This document shows positions 44,167-53,814 of a DNA stretch of 64,000 bases, piece after piece; position 1 is the stretch's first letter, and each line of letters begins with the position of its first letter. This DNA is from Neorhizobium galegae bv. orientalis str. HAMBI 540 (lineage in GTDB: Bacteria; Pseudomonadota; Alphaproteobacteria; Rhizobiales; Rhizobiaceae). The stretch spans positions 4,344,001 to 4,408,000 of the forward strand of contig NZ_HG938353.1 in assembly GCF_000731315.1 (NCBI RefSeq), in the 5' to 3' direction. The notes below the pieces were generated by a model that was not told the origin of the DNA, ran no database searches, and saw only the letters and a list, made by a program, of their open reading frames with translations. The translations under genes were made by a program, and so were the position numbers.

Positions 44167-45918
44167 ATGCGCAAGATTTTTGCCGCTCTGGTCGTTTCGA
44201 CCGCGCTCGCCGGCGCCGCCCAGGCTGCCACCGTTTATCCGCTGGATCGCGCTACGATCCTCACCGGCTCTCCCTTCGACTTCAAGGTCGAATTTAACTC
44301 CGTCATAAAGCCGGAAGACGTCAAGATCACCGTCAACGGCCAGGACTACAAGACCGTTCTCGGCAAGGAAGCCCAGTTCGTCGCGGAAGAAAAGAACAAG
44401 GACAAGGTCCTCGGTTCTGCCATCATCCTGCGCGGCCTGACCATCGCCACCGCCGGCGATTACAAGGTCGAAATTTCGGCCGGTTCCGAGACCAAGACCG
44501 TCACCTGGAATGTTTACGGCACGGGTTCTGCCCCGAAGGCCAAGAACATCATCTTCATGCTCGGCGACGGCCTTTCGGTCGCGCATCGCACCGCTGCCCG
44601 CATCATGTCCAAGGGCATGACCGAAGGTAAGGCCAACGGCCGTCTCGCCATGGACGACCTCGACCACATGGCCTTCGTCGGCACCTCGGCGACCAACGCT
44701 GTCGACACCGACTCGGCCAATACGATGTCGGCCTACATGACCGGTCACAAGACCGCCGTGAACGCGATCGGCGTTTATGCCGACCGCACACCGGACTCGC
44801 TGGACGACCCCAAGGTCGAAACGATTGCCGAAGCGCTTCGCCGCCAGACCGGCAAGTCGATCGGTATCGTCGCCACGTCGGAAGTCGAGGATGCGACGCC
44901 TGCTGCCGTCGTCTCCCACACCCGCAACCGCAACGACAAGGCCGATGTCGTCGGCATGCTGCTCGACGTCAAGCCGGACGTCGTGCTCGGCGGCGGTTCC
45001 GCTTACTTCCTGCCGCAGGCGACCGCCGGCTCGAAGCGCAAGGACGACAAGGATTATATCAAGCTCTTCAAGGACGCCGGCTACAGCGTCGCCACCGACA
45101 AGGCGGAGCTTGCTGCCAACGTCAATGCGAACGGCCTGCTCCTCGGCCTCTTTCATCCCGGCAACATGGACGTCACGCTCGACCGCGAATTCCTGAAGAA
45201 GGGAACCGTCGAAAAGTATCCGAACCAGCCGGGTCTGGTCGCCATGACCAAGGTCGCCCTCGATCGCCTTTCCAAGGATCAGGACGGTTTCTTCCTGATG
45301 GTCGAAGGATCCTCGATCGACAAGATGTCCCATCCGCTCGACTGGGATCGTGCCGTCATCGAAACCATCGAATTCGACCAGGCGATCGCTGTTGCCCGCG
45401 AATTCCAGAAGACCCATCCCGACACGCTGATCGTCGTCACCGGCGACCACACGCATGGCGTTTCGATCATCGGCACTGTCGATGACGACAAGCCGGGCAC
45501 CGAGATGCGCGAAAAGGTCGGCACCTATGCCGAAGCCGGCTTCCCGAACTACAAGGACGAAAACGGCGACGGTTATCCGGACAAGATCGACGTTTCGCGC
45601 CGGCTGTTCCTAGCCGCAACCAACGGCCCGGACCACTACGAAACCTTCCGCCCGAAAATGGATGGCCCGTTCGTTCCGGCTATCCAGAACGAAAAGAAGG
45701 AATACGTTGCCAACGAGCAGTACAAGAACGTGCCTGGCGCGGTCTTCGTTCAGGGCAATCTCCCGAAGAGCAGCGACAGCGGCGTTCACTCCGTCGACGA
45801 CGTCGTCCTGCAGTCGTCCGGCCCCGGTTCGGAAGGCTTCAAGGGCTATATGGAAGAAAGCGACATCTACAAGGTGCTCGCCGATACCTTCGCGCTCGGC
45901 ACCAAGCAGACCAACTAA
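44167..45918 (+). CDS. phoA: Periplasmic alkaline phosphatase
   Basis: Metal-dependent phosphomonoesterase of 583 residues. The signal peptide MRKIFAALVVSTALAGAAQA cleaves after about residue 20. An extra N-terminal Ig-like domain of about 100 residues precedes the catalytic fold. The metal-binding Asp is in IIFMLGDGLSVAHR, the nucleophile Ser in NAVDTDSANTMSAYMTGHK, and further ligands are in MVEGSSIDKMSHP and IVVTGDHTHGVSI. Members use two Zn and one Mg. A Pho box suggests induction by phosphate starvation. The domain layout differs from E. coli PhoA (471 residues), so the symbol refers to the family only. Confidence 0.88.
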   Translation: MRKIFAALVVSTALAGAAQAATVYPLDRATILTGSPFDFKVEFNSVIKPEDVKITVNGQDYKTVLGKEAQFVAEEKNKDKVLGSAIILRGLTIATAGDYKVEISAGSETKTVTWNVYGTGSAPKAKNIIFMLGDGLSVAHRTAARIMSKGMTEGKANGRLAMDDLDHMAFVGTSATNAVDTDSANTMSAYMTGHKTAVNAIGVYADRTPDSLDDPKVETIAEALRRQTGKSIGIVATSEVEDATPAAVVSHTRNRNDKADVVGMLLDVKPDVVLGGGSAYFLPQATAGSKRKDDKDYIKLFKDAGYSVATDKAELAANVNANGLLLGLFHPGNMDVTLDREFLKKGTVEKYPNQPGLVAMTKVALDRLSKDQDGFFLMVEGSSIDKMSHPLDWDRAVIETIEFDQAIAVAREFQKTHPDTLIVVTGDHTHGVSIIGTVDDDKPGTEMREKVGTYAEAGFPNYKDENGDGYPDKIDVSRRLFLAATNGPDHYETFRPKMDGPFVPAIQNEKKEYVANEQYKNVPGAVFVQGNLPKSSDSGVHSVDDVVLQSSGPGSEGFKGYMEESDIYKVLADTFALGTKQTN

Positions 45919-45956
45919 GGTCTGATTGCCTGCCGCACCCGTGGTAGAACAATGCT

Positions 45957-45977
45957 CCCGGCCGAAACACGGCCGGG
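45957..45977 (+). terminator. Hairpin between phosphatase and the MacB-like operon
   Basis: Perfect eight-base stem CCCGGCCG / CGGCCGGG with loop AAACA, 38 bases after the phosphatase stop. No T run follows, so it could be a partial terminator or an mRNA-stabilising structure between two parts of one operon. Confidence 0.5.
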
Positions 45978-45999
45978 GCTAGCGTTTCAGGAGGGTTCC

Positions 46000-46464
46000 A
46001 TGGAAAAGCTCTTTTCCCAAGGTTTCAGCCGGCGCCGCGTGCTCGGCCTGGCCGCCGCCGCTCCGTTGTTTGCGGCAACCCGTTCTGCCGCCGCTGCCGA
46101 CGACCTCGGTTTCAACGAACTCTATGGCAAGTACAGCGTTCTCGGCCTGGAATTTTCCGACAAGGTGAAGAAGCTGGCGGGCCGCGAGGTGGCGATCCGC
46201 GGCTTCATGGCGCCGCCGCTGAAAGCGGAAGCCGCTTTCTTCGTGCTGACCGAAGTGCCGATGGCGCTTTGCCCCTTCTGCTCCTCAGATGCGGACTGGC
46301 CCGACAATATCGTCGTCATCTACCTCCACCGCAAGCAGACGTTCACCCAGGCGAACGAAACGATCGAGGTGCGCGGCACCCTTGAGGTCGGTTCCTGGAG
46401 GGATCCCGATACCGGATTTGTCAGTCTTCTGAGAATCCGCGACGCGGCATATCAGGGCGCGTGA
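46000..46464 (+). CDS. Secreted protein of the MacB-like metal ABC operon (DUF3299-like)
   Basis: Protein of 154 residues from ATG 46000, which has AGGAGGG upstream; an earlier in-frame start at 45952 would pass through the hairpin and lacks a good site. A twin-arginine signal is visible (FSRRRVLGLAAAAPLFAATRSAAA). The mature part has GREVAIRGFMAPP, AFFVLTEVPMALCPFCSSDADWP with a CPFC pair, and IEVRGTLEVG. It resembles small periplasmic DUF3299-type proteins encoded with MacB-like zinc-responsive ABC systems. Function is inferred from the neighbours. Confidence 0.7.
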   Translation: MEKLFSQGFSRRRVLGLAAAAPLFAATRSAAAADDLGFNELYGKYSVLGLEFSDKVKKLAGREVAIRGFMAPPLKAEAAFFVLTEVPMALCPFCSSDADWPDNIVVIYLHRKQTFTQANETIEVRGTLEVGSWRDPDTGFVSLLRIRDAAYQGA

Positions 46465-47156
46465 ACATGCTTTCCTTGCGCATAGACAATCTGGCCATGT
46501 CGTTCGCCGGTCTGAACAGCCCGGTTTTGCTGGTCGATCTTCTGACGATCGCAGCCGGCGAGCGCGTTGCCGTCACCGGCGGTTCCGGTTCCGGCAAGAG
46601 CACTTTCATCAATGTGATCACCGGCCTTGAGTGCCCCACCTCCGGCAAGGTCTTCTGGAGCGGCGAGGATATCGCCCGGCTTTCCGAGACCGCGCGCGAT
46701 CGCTGGCGGGCCGAACATGTCGGCCTCGTGATGCAAGATTTCCATCTTTTCCCCGGCCTCTCGGCGGTCGAAAACGTGCTTTTGCCGGCGCGGCTGGCAC
46801 GCGTCGCCGATGCGGCGTTGATCGCCCGTGCCCACGATCTCCTGGCAAGCGTAGGCCTTTCCCGCCCGGATCAGAAGATCGAGACCATGTCGCGCGGCGA
46901 GATGCAGCGCGTGGCGATCGCTCGCGCGGTTTTACGCAAGCCGGGCGTGATCGTTGCCGACGAACCGACCGCGAGCCTTGATGTAGAGGCCGGCGAGACG
47001 GTCGGCCGGCTGCTTCTGGACATGGCCGGCGAAACCGGAAGCACTCTGATCGTCGTTTCCCATGACCAGCGCCTGATTGATCGGCTCGACCGCCGCATCA
47101 CGCTTGGCGCCGGCAGGATTGTCGCCGACAGCCTGCGCGAAGAGGTCGCCGCATGA
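46461..47156 (+). CDS. MacB/LolD-type ABC transporter ATP-binding protein
   Basis: ATPase of about 230 residues in the LolD/MacB/FtsE group. Walker A GGSGSGKST, Q-loop VMQDFHLFPGLSAVENVLLPARL, signature MSRGEMQRVAIARAV, Walker B VIVADEPTASLDVEAG and switch His VVSHDQRLID are present; the signature starts MSRGE instead of LSGGE. The frame opens with GTG 46461 overlapping the previous stop; ATG 46467 (MLSLRIDN) has a better-spaced AGGG and may be the true start. It overlaps the permease gene by four bases. Confidence 0.9.
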   Translation: MNMLSLRIDNLAMSFAGLNSPVLLVDLLTIAAGERVAVTGGSGSGKSTFINVITGLECPTSGKVFWSGEDIARLSETARDRWRAEHVGLVMQDFHLFPGLSAVENVLLPARLARVADAALIARAHDLLASVGLSRPDQKIETMSRGEMQRVAIARAVLRKPGVIVADEPTASLDVEAGETVGRLLLDMAGETGSTLIVVSHDQRLIDRLDRRITLGAGRIVADSLREEVAA

Positions 47157-48460
47157 TCCGCTTCATCCTCGCCGATCTGCGCCGTCTCTGGGCCGGTGCC
47201 GTCGTGGTCGTGCTTCTCGTGGCGCTCGCCACCGCCCTCGGCGTCACCGTCACGCTGCAGGAGCGCGCCCTGCGGCTCGGCAGCGCCCGCGCCGCCGACA
47301 AGTTCGACCTGGTGATCGGCGCTGCCGGCAGCGAAACCCAGCTCGTGCTCTCTTCGATCTTCCTGCAGCCGGCGCCGCTGCCGCTGATGCCGGGCGAGGT
47401 GCTGGCAAAACTCTCGAAGGATCCGCGTGTCGCCTGGGTGGCACCGGTCGGGTTCGGCGATTCCTTTGCCGGCTACCCTTTGGTCGGCACGACCCGCGCG
47501 CTGATTGGCAGCACCGTCTCCGGTTTTGCCTCGGGCCGCATGTTCGAGAAAGAGGGCGAGGCGGTGGTCGGGGCGGCAGTGAAGCTGCCGGTCGGAGCGG
47601 AAATCAAGCCCATGCACGGCACGGCGGCGATGGGCGGCGAGACCCATGCGGGCGTCGTATACCACGTCACCGGCAAGCTGCCGCCGACGGGGACGCCCTG
47701 GGATCGGGCCATTCTGGTGCCGATCCAGGCGGTCTGGCACGTCCATGGCCTCGGCCACGATCATGAGCATGAGCATGAGCATGAGGAACAAGAGCATTAC
47801 GAAGGTGGAGCAGCACAGGTAACGCAGGCTGCGGCCGCTGCGGATGAGCATGCCGACGAGGATCACGATCATCACGGTTCCATCGATGCGGATGCGGCGA
47901 TCGATGAGATTTTCGCAGCCGATGCGCCGGGCCTTCCGGCAGTCCTCGTAAAGCCGAAGACGATTGCCGATGCCTACAAGCTCCGCCAGGAATATCGCAA
48001 CGGCAATACGCTCGCGGTTTTCCCGGGCGAGGTGCTGACCAGCCTCTATGCGACGCTCGGTGATGCCAAGATGGTGCTGAGCGCCGTGGCCGCCGGATCG
48101 CAGGGCCTAGTGGCGGCAGCCTTGGTCCTGGTCACCATCACCCATATCGGCCAGCGTCGGCGCCAGATTGGCGCGCTGCGGGCTTTTGGCGCGCCGCGGC
48201 TGTCGGTTTTTGCCATTGTCTGGTTCGAGCTCTTCCTGCTGGTCGCGCTCGGCATCGGTCTCGGCTTTCTGACCGGCCTTGCCGCGGCCCGGCTGATCGC
48301 CAACGCTTTCACGGCCAAGAGCGGCATCATCTTGCCGGTCGGCTTTACCGGCGAAGATTGGCGCATGGTGCTGATCCTGCTTGCCGCATCGGCGGTTCTG
48401 TCCGCCGTGCCGGCCATTCTCGCCTACCGCCAGTCGCCGGCGGCAGCGCTGCGGGCCTAG
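47153..48460 (+). CDS. FtsX-like ABC permease with histidine-rich loop
   Basis: Permease of 435 residues with MacB topology: one N-terminal helix (~15-35), a large periplasmic region, and three C-terminal helices (~305-430) with GQRRRQIGALRAFGAPRLSVFAIVWFELF. Within the periplasmic region, residues ~196-242 hold about twelve histidines, including HDHEHEHEHEE and DHDHHG, encoded partly by a GAGCAT tandem repeat at about 47765-47790. This is a typical metal-binding segment. Together with the ATPase and the secreted protein upstream it resembles the P. aeruginosa PA4063-PA4066 type of zinc-responsive system. Direction of transport is not known. Confidence 0.85.
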   Translation: MIRFILADLRRLWAGAVVVVLLVALATALGVTVTLQERALRLGSARAADKFDLVIGAAGSETQLVLSSIFLQPAPLPLMPGEVLAKLSKDPRVAWVAPVGFGDSFAGYPLVGTTRALIGSTVSGFASGRMFEKEGEAVVGAAVKLPVGAEIKPMHGTAAMGGETHAGVVYHVTGKLPPTGTPWDRAILVPIQAVWHVHGLGHDHEHEHEHEEQEHYEGGAAQVTQAAAAADEHADEDHDHHGSIDADAAIDEIFAADAPGLPAVLVKPKTIADAYKLRQEYRNGNTLAVFPGEVLTSLYATLGDAKMVLSAVAAGSQGLVAAALVLVTITHIGQRRRQIGALRAFGAPRLSVFAIVWFELFLLVALGIGLGFLTGLAAARLIANAFTAKSGIILPVGFTGEDWRMVLILLAASAVLSAVPAILAYRQSPAAALRA

Positions 48461-49446
48461 GCCAGCGCCCTGATCGCCGAAATCACCTCGTCCTCGACAT
48501 CGAGCCCCTGCTCGATCGCCGTCCGGCGCGCGTTCTGGCCGCGCCGCCCGGGCAGGCGAACGCCCTCTTCGGAGGCCATCTCGTGGGCAAGTTCGGCGAT
48601 CCGCTCGGCAGCCGAAGCGGTGCTTGCGGAAGGATCGATAACAATAAGCGTCTGACCGACCGAAGGCGGCGAACCTTTCTCGTCCATGAACGAGCTTGCT
48701 TGGTAAGAGAAGTTCGATCCGGTCAGGCCGGCCGAGAGGACCTCCACCATCAGCGCCAGCGCCGCACCCTTGGCGCCGCCCGAGGGCGCCATCAGGCCCT
48801 TGTGAGCCGCGTGCGGATCGGTGGTCGGCTTGCCGTCGGCGTCGAAGGCCCAGCCCTCGGGAATGCTTTCGCCCTTCTGGCGCGCAGCCATGATCTTGCC
48901 GGCCGCGACGGTCGAGAGCGCCAGGTCGATGACCAGCGGATCCTCGCCGGCGACCGGCGTTGCAAAGGCGATCGGGTTGGTGCCGAACAGCCGCTTCCTG
49001 CCGCCCCAGGCGGCCATGGAGGCCGGTGCATTGGCAAACATCAGCGCCACGAGGCCGAGTTCGGCAAACCGCTCCACGGTCAGCGCCATGACGCCCGCAT
49101 GATGCGAACGGTGGATGGCACCGAGCGCAATGCCCTGTTCCCGGGCAATCGTCGGCAGTTCTGCAAGCGCGATATCGAAGGCCGGATAGGCGTAACCGAA
49201 TGCCGCATCAACGACAAGCACCGCAGGCCGCGGCCGGGTGGCGATGGCCCTGGCCTTGCCATCCACCTTGCCGGAACGGGCCTGGCCGATATAGGCGGGA
49301 ACGCGGCGGAGCCCGTGACCGTATTGCCCGGCAGCTTCCGCATGCACGAGCGCATGGGCGACGGAACGGGCGGTATCAGCAAGAACGCCATTGGCTTCGA
49401 AAACGCTCTGTACCAGCGTTTCGGCTTCATTCAGAGTAATATGCAT
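48457..49446 (-). CDS. Ldh_2 family NAD(P)-dependent dehydrogenase (malate/ureidoglycolate type)
   Basis: Oxidoreductase of 329 residues in the malate/L-lactate/ureidoglycolate/DpkA family. Visible are AEAAGQYGHGLRRVPAYI with the conserved histidine, AIHRSHHAGVMALTVERFAE, the cofactor region FGTNPIAFATPV, and a C-terminal GGAKGAALALMVEVLSAGLTGSNF block. Substrates of the family include malate, 2,3-diketogulonate, sulfolactate and cyclic imino acids; which applies here is unknown. It converges with the MacB-like permease, and the two genes overlap by four bases at their ends. It lies 51 bases after tonB. Confidence 0.85.
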   Translation of the reverse strand: MHITLNEAETLVQSVFEANGVLADTARSVAHALVHAEAAGQYGHGLRRVPAYIGQARSGKVDGKARAIATRPRPAVLVVDAAFGYAYPAFDIALAELPTIAREQGIALGAIHRSHHAGVMALTVERFAELGLVALMFANAPASMAAWGGRKRLFGTNPIAFATPVAGEDPLVIDLALSTVAAGKIMAARQKGESIPEGWAFDADGKPTTDPHAAHKGLMAPSGGAKGAALALMVEVLSAGLTGSNFSYQASSFMDEKGSPPSVGQTLIVIDPSASTASAAERIAELAHEMASEEGVRLPGRRGQNARRTAIEQGLDVEDEVISAIRALA

Positions 49447-49497
49447 GCAGGAGATCCAGGTGAGTTCAGTGGCGAACGCCGCGAGAAAATCAGGCGG

Positions 49498-50480
49498 TTA
49501 TTCGCACTTTACCGGCTGGCTGAGTGAACTTGCAACACCGGAAGGCGGTGCCGGGATGGGCGAAGCGCGTCGGACAGCCGAAGCGACATAGTCGTCGATA
49601 GACGCGTTGCCCGATGACCCCGCGACCGAGACATTGCCGATGTTGCCGCTGCCGTCGAAGCTGAAGCGGACCGTAACGATGCCGGTTCCGTTGCCCGGGC
49701 ATTTGCGGGCGTAGCGAGCGATCTTCGTTCTAACTCGCGTCATCCATTGCTGCGGCGAGACCGACGCAGAGAACAGGCTCGTGGAATTCTGGCTGGCGGC
49801 CGTGCGGTCCGATTGTTTGGCCTGGATCTTCGCCTCGGCCATGTCCGGCCGGGCCTGCTGCTGCTGTTGCTTCGGCTTCTGGACCTTCTTCACCGGCTCC
49901 TTCCGGGGCTCCGGCTTTTTCGGCTGTTCCGGCGGCTTTTCCGCGACCGGCGGCGGCAGAGGCCGCATCGCCGGCAACGGCACGTCGACATTTTCGAGCG
50001 CCGCCGTCATCTGTTCGTCGACCGGCTTGATCTCCTCGATCGGCTCCGGCGGCGGTTCCGCCACGGGCGGCTGCACCGGTTCGGGCTCGACCGTCTCGGC
50101 GACTTCCTGCGGCGGCGGTTCGACCGGCTGCTCGACAGGTTCGGCAACAGGCTCAGGCATCGGCTCGGGTTCGGGCTGAGGCTGCTCGACGGGCTCCGGC
50201 TGCGGTTCCTCGACAGGCTCCGCCTGCTCGCTCATCAGCTGTTCCTGCTCCTGCATGTCAGGAGAGATCTGCTCTTCCTCGGTATTGACGGCTTCCGGCT
50301 CCGGCGCGAGCTCGATCATGATCGCTGCCGGCGGTGCGTTGTCGGCGAGCACCTCCGGTTGTTCGCGCATCAGATAGGCCGCGGCGCCGAAATGTACCGT
50401 CAGCATCAGCAGTCCGGCAGCGCCCCACAGCGCCAGCTCGCCGACGCGTCCGCCCGGACCTGCCTGCGAGACGACAAGGC

Positions 50481-50484
<4 letters not shown>
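49498..50484 (-). CDS. tonB: TonB family energy-transducing protein
   Basis: Protein of 328 residues with one membrane anchor at about residues 18-37, a long periplasmic spacer of Pro-Glu/Pro-Gln repeats (~80-150) and Lys-Pro stretches (~185-210), and a C-terminal TonB domain (WMTRVRTKIARYARKCPGN, IVTVRFSFDGSGNIGNVSV, SGNASIDDYVASAVRRASP). It carries proton-motive energy from ExbB-ExbD to outer-membrane receptors for siderophores or haem. The start overlaps the exbD stop by four bases. No receptor gene is nearby. Confidence 0.92.
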
Positions 50485-50996
<512 letters not shown>

Positions 50997-50997
50997 G

Positions 50998-52194
50998 TCA
51001 GCCTCCTGCCACCAGCGAGACCGGCGCCTTGCGGCCGCCCGGAGGAACCTTGCGGAAATCGAGGTCTCGGCTCACCAGCCGCTCCACGCCCGCCGCGGCA
51101 TCCGCCAGCAGCTGCCGGTAGCCGGTGATCGAGCGCGCGAAGACGTTGTAGATGACAACAGCCGGAATGGCCGCGACGAGGCCGATTGCGGTCGCCAGCA
51201 GTGCTTCCGCGATACCGGGCGCGACGACGGCAAGGTTGGTGGTCTGCGATTCCGAAATGCCGATGAAGGCGTTCATGATGCCCCAGACGGTGCCGAACAG
51301 GCCGACGAACGGGGCGGTGGAGCCGATCGTCGCGAGCACGCCGGTGCCGCGCGACATGCGCCGGCCGGCATAAGCCTCGATGCGGGAAAGCGCCGAGCCG
51401 ACCCGCTCCTTCACGCCGTCGCCATGGGCATGGTCGATTGCGGCTTCGGAGAGCTGCATTTCTTCTGCCGCGGATCGCAGCATCAGCGCGGCGGGACCGC
51501 CGCGGCGGCCGGCGGCGCCAAAGGCCTCCGAAAGCGTGCGGGAGGTGCGGATGACCTTCAGCGTCCGAGCGGCGCGGGTGCGGGCGCCTGCAAGCTCCAG
51601 CGTCTTGGCGAGCCAGACGGTCCAGGTGATCAGCGAAGCGAATGCGAGCCCGATCATCACGCTTTTGACGACCCAGTCGGCCGCCATGAACATGCCCCAG
51701 GGCGAAAGGTTGTGCGGCAGGTCCGAACGCTGTCCAGGCTCCAGGAACTGCGTGAACATGTCGATCGGCTGGCGCGCCGCCGGCGGCGGGGCCGGGGTCT
51801 GTGGCGGGCTGGCAGGCGTTGGCTGGGCAGCATTGCTGGCCGGCGCTCCCGTCGGAACGGCGGGTTGCGGGGCGGAAGCTTCCGGTTGCGGAGCAGCGGG
51901 GGGCGCCGACTGCGCGGCGGGCGGTACCGCAGTCGGCGAGGCTGCCGGCTCGCTTGGCGTCGTACGGGAGGTAGTAGGGGCTGCCTGCGCGGCAGGAGCG
52001 GGAGCCGCCTGCGTCGGGTGTGCACCGGAAGGTGAGGTCGCCTGCGGTGGGGGCGGCGCTTGCGTTGACGTATCCGGAGCCGGCGTCTGTGCCATCACCG
52101 TCGAAGCCGTTATTGCCAGTGCCGCGAGAGCGATCGGAAACCAGTTCCTCATCGGTTGGCGCATCGAAAAGGCGGGCTTCAGGGCAGCGGTCAT
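50998..52194 (-). CDS. exbB: TonB-system energizer ExbB with long N-terminal extension
   Basis: Proton-channel subunit of 398 residues, longer than E. coli ExbB (244). A cleavable signal-like helix (RNWFPIALAALAITASTVMAQ) is followed by about 110 residues rich in Pro, Ala, Gln and Thr, as is common in rhizobial ExbB. The MotA/TolQ/ExbB domain begins with DWVVKSVMIGLAFASLITWTVWL and includes GVLATIGSTAPFVGLFGTVWGIMNAF and AEALLATAIGLVAAIPAVVIYNVF with its conserved Thr and Glu residues. First gene of the leftward exbB-exbD-tonB unit, with a 257-base upstream region in which no clear iron box was found. Confidence 0.92.
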   Translation of the reverse strand: MTAALKPAFSMRQPMRNWFPIALAALAITASTVMAQTPAPDTSTQAPPPPQATSPSGAHPTQAAPAPAAQAAPTTSRTTPSEPAASPTAVPPAAQSAPPAAPQPEASAPQPAVPTGAPASNAAQPTPASPPQTPAPPPAARQPIDMFTQFLEPGQRSDLPHNLSPWGMFMAADWVVKSVMIGLAFASLITWTVWLAKTLELAGARTRAARTLKVIRTSRTLSEAFGAAGRRGGPAALMLRSAAEEMQLSEAAIDHAHGDGVKERVGSALSRIEAYAGRRMSRGTGVLATIGSTAPFVGLFGTVWGIMNAFIGISESQTTNLAVVAPGIAEALLATAIGLVAAIPAVVIYNVFARSITGYRQLLADAAAGVERLVSRDLDFRKVPPGGRKAPVSLVAGG

Positions 52195-52362
52195 GGCAGG
52201 CGATACTCCGGACTGTTCGTCATCGCGGACAGCGCTGGAGCGCCAAGTTGACGATGACGGAAACGGGGCATCGGAACGCCGCCGGCCACTGCCGCCGGGT
52301 TCGCGATGTTGCAGCTACCGGATAATAAACATGAGTAGAAATGGCAACTAATAAATCTTGAG

Positions 52363-52421
52363 AATGCCGATCACATTAATGCGGGACGGGACTTTTACCC
52401 CATTTGCGCTGGATCGGCATT
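52363..52421. repeat. Inverted repeat between kduD and exbB
   Basis: AATGCCGATC (52363-52372) and GATCGGCATT (52412-52421) are perfect complements around a 39-base loop. It lies beyond the kduD stop at 52452 and before the exbB leader, so it could act as a weak terminator of kduD. No T run follows. Confidence 0.35.
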
Positions 52422-52451
52422 TCGGTGCCGGAAAATCGGGCTGACGGACGC

Positions 52452-53210
52452 CTACCGCGCCAGCCAGCCGCCGTCGACCGGCAGTACGATGCCATGGATA
52501 TAGTCGGAGGCCGGCGAGGCGAGGAATACGGCGGCTCCGCCGAGCTCTTCCGGCTGGCCCCAGTGTCCGGCCGGAATACGGCTGAGGATCGCCGCGTTGC
52601 GGTCCGGATCGTCGCGCAGTGCCTCGGTATTGTTGGTCGAGAAATAGCCCGGCGCGATGGCGTTGACGTTGATGCCTTTGCTCGCCCATTCGCAGGCGAG
52701 CAGCCGGGTGAGACCCGCGAGGCCGCTCTTCGAGGCTGTATAGGAAGGGATGCGGATGCCGCCCTGGAAGGAGAGCAGCGAGGCGATGTTGACGATCTTG
52801 CCGCCCTTGCCCTCGGTGATCAGCCGGCGTGCAAACGCCTGGGAGAGGAAGAACACGGTCTTCAGGTTCACGTCCATCACCGCGTCCCAGTCGGCCTCGG
52901 TGAAATCGATAGCATCGGCCCGGCGGATGATGCCGGCATTGTTGACGAGGATATCGGCACGCCCCGTCCACGCGACCGTTTCGCTGATGATCCGATCGAC
53001 AGGTTCGAGCGTCGAAAGGTCCGCCTGGATCGACAGACTGCGCCCGCCCGCCGCGCTAACCGCTGCTTCCGTCTCGGCCATGGAGGAGCGGCCGACCAGC
53101 GCCACGTCAGCGCCGGCCTGCGCCAGCGCCACGGATATCGCCTGGCCAAGGCCCGTATTGGCGCCAGTAACGATTGCCGTCTTGCCCGTCAGGTCGAATG
53201 AAATCGGCAT
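52452..53210 (-). CDS. kduD: SDR-family 2-deoxy-D-gluconate 3-dehydrogenase (KduD-like)
   Basis: Short-chain dehydrogenase of 252 residues. The cofactor motif is TGANTGLGQA, NNAGIIRRADAIDF holds the NNAG motif, and the active site is Ser in NIASLLSF plus YTASK. NNAGIIRR, GGIRIPSYTASKSGLAGL, NVNAIAPGYFSTNNTEALR and DYIHGIVLPVDGGWLAR match KduD, which oxidises 2-deoxy-gluconate or reduces a pectin-derived diketo acid. ATG 53210 with GGAGGACAAC is preferred over the longer open frame. No kduI or pectin genes are adjacent, so the physiological substrate is uncertain. Confidence 0.85.
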   Translation of the reverse strand: MPISFDLTGKTAIVTGANTGLGQAISVALAQAGADVALVGRSSMAETEAAVSAAGGRSLSIQADLSTLEPVDRIISETVAWTGRADILVNNAGIIRRADAIDFTEADWDAVMDVNLKTVFFLSQAFARRLITEGKGGKIVNIASLLSFQGGIRIPSYTASKSGLAGLTRLLACEWASKGINVNAIAPGYFSTNNTEALRDDPDRNAAILSRIPAGHWGQPEELGGAAVFLASPASDYIHGIVLPVDGGWLAR

Positions 53211-53346
53211 GTTGTCCTCCTCGGAAACTGGAAATGCGGATATGGGTAGATGCTTACCGTCGCGAGCTCTCCGGTTGAAGCTGAAAATTTTTGCCACGTC
53301 ACAAGTCGATGCCGAAAGTGGGTGAAAGCGCTGGCTGCCCGGTGCG

Positions 53347-53814
53347 CTAGCAGCGGCGTATCAGGCCACGAACATAGCTGATGTAACGTTCGGCCGTCGT
53401 GTCGTCGGGGAAAATCCGCCGGGGCAAAAGCAGATGCCCGCCGTCGTAGAAAAGAACCAGCCAGTTACCCAGCGTTGTCAACCTCCTGAGCCGTTTGGTG
53501 TCCAGTTCGATCAGCAGACCGTCGCCCCGCGCCCGGACGAAGCCGGATCCGAATTCCGCCTTGATGGAGCGGATCTCGCGCTTTTCCGAAATGATAAGCG
53601 GAGAAGGGCCGACCTTCCGGAATCTCTTAGCAAGGGCATCGTAAAACCCCAGCAATCCCATCAGCTTCTGCCGCCTCTCGAAATGGTATCGCACGACAAG
53701 ATTGATGCCGTCCTCGAGTTCCGCATCGGAAAGCACGTAGTCAAAATGCCAGGAGCCGTCCGCGAATGTCACGGACGACTCCTGTAATTGTTCGGGCTGT
53801 TTGCCGGAGGTCAC
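53347..53814 (-). CDS. YcxB-like protein
   Basis: Protein of 155 residues starting with GTG 53814, which overlaps the infB stop. It has [56 protein letters not shown] and a C-terminal [39 protein letters not shown], which resembles the YcxB-like domain, but the membrane helices that usually precede that domain are absent. It seems to be the last gene of the rimP-nusA-infB transcript. Function is unknown. In many alphaproteobacteria rbfA occupies this position. Confidence 0.65.
   Translation of the reverse strand: MTSGKQPEQLQESSVTFADGSWHFDYVLSDAELEDGINLVVRYHFERRQKLMGLLGFYDALAKRFRKVGPSPLIISEKREIRSIKAEFGSGFVRARGDGLLIELDTKRLRRLTTLGNWLVLFYDGGHLLLPRRIFPDDTTAERYISYVRGLIRRC

Noticed and set aside
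47763..47795. GAGCAT tandem repeat as a possible slippage or regulatory repeat
   Set aside because: It is in frame within the permease and encodes the His/Glu segment; phase variation is possible but nothing supports it.
52195..52451. Possible iron-responsive (RirA or Irr) box before exbB
   Set aside because: The AT-rich stretch near 52320-52360 has no clear match to the known boxes, and no convincing -35/-10 pair was found.
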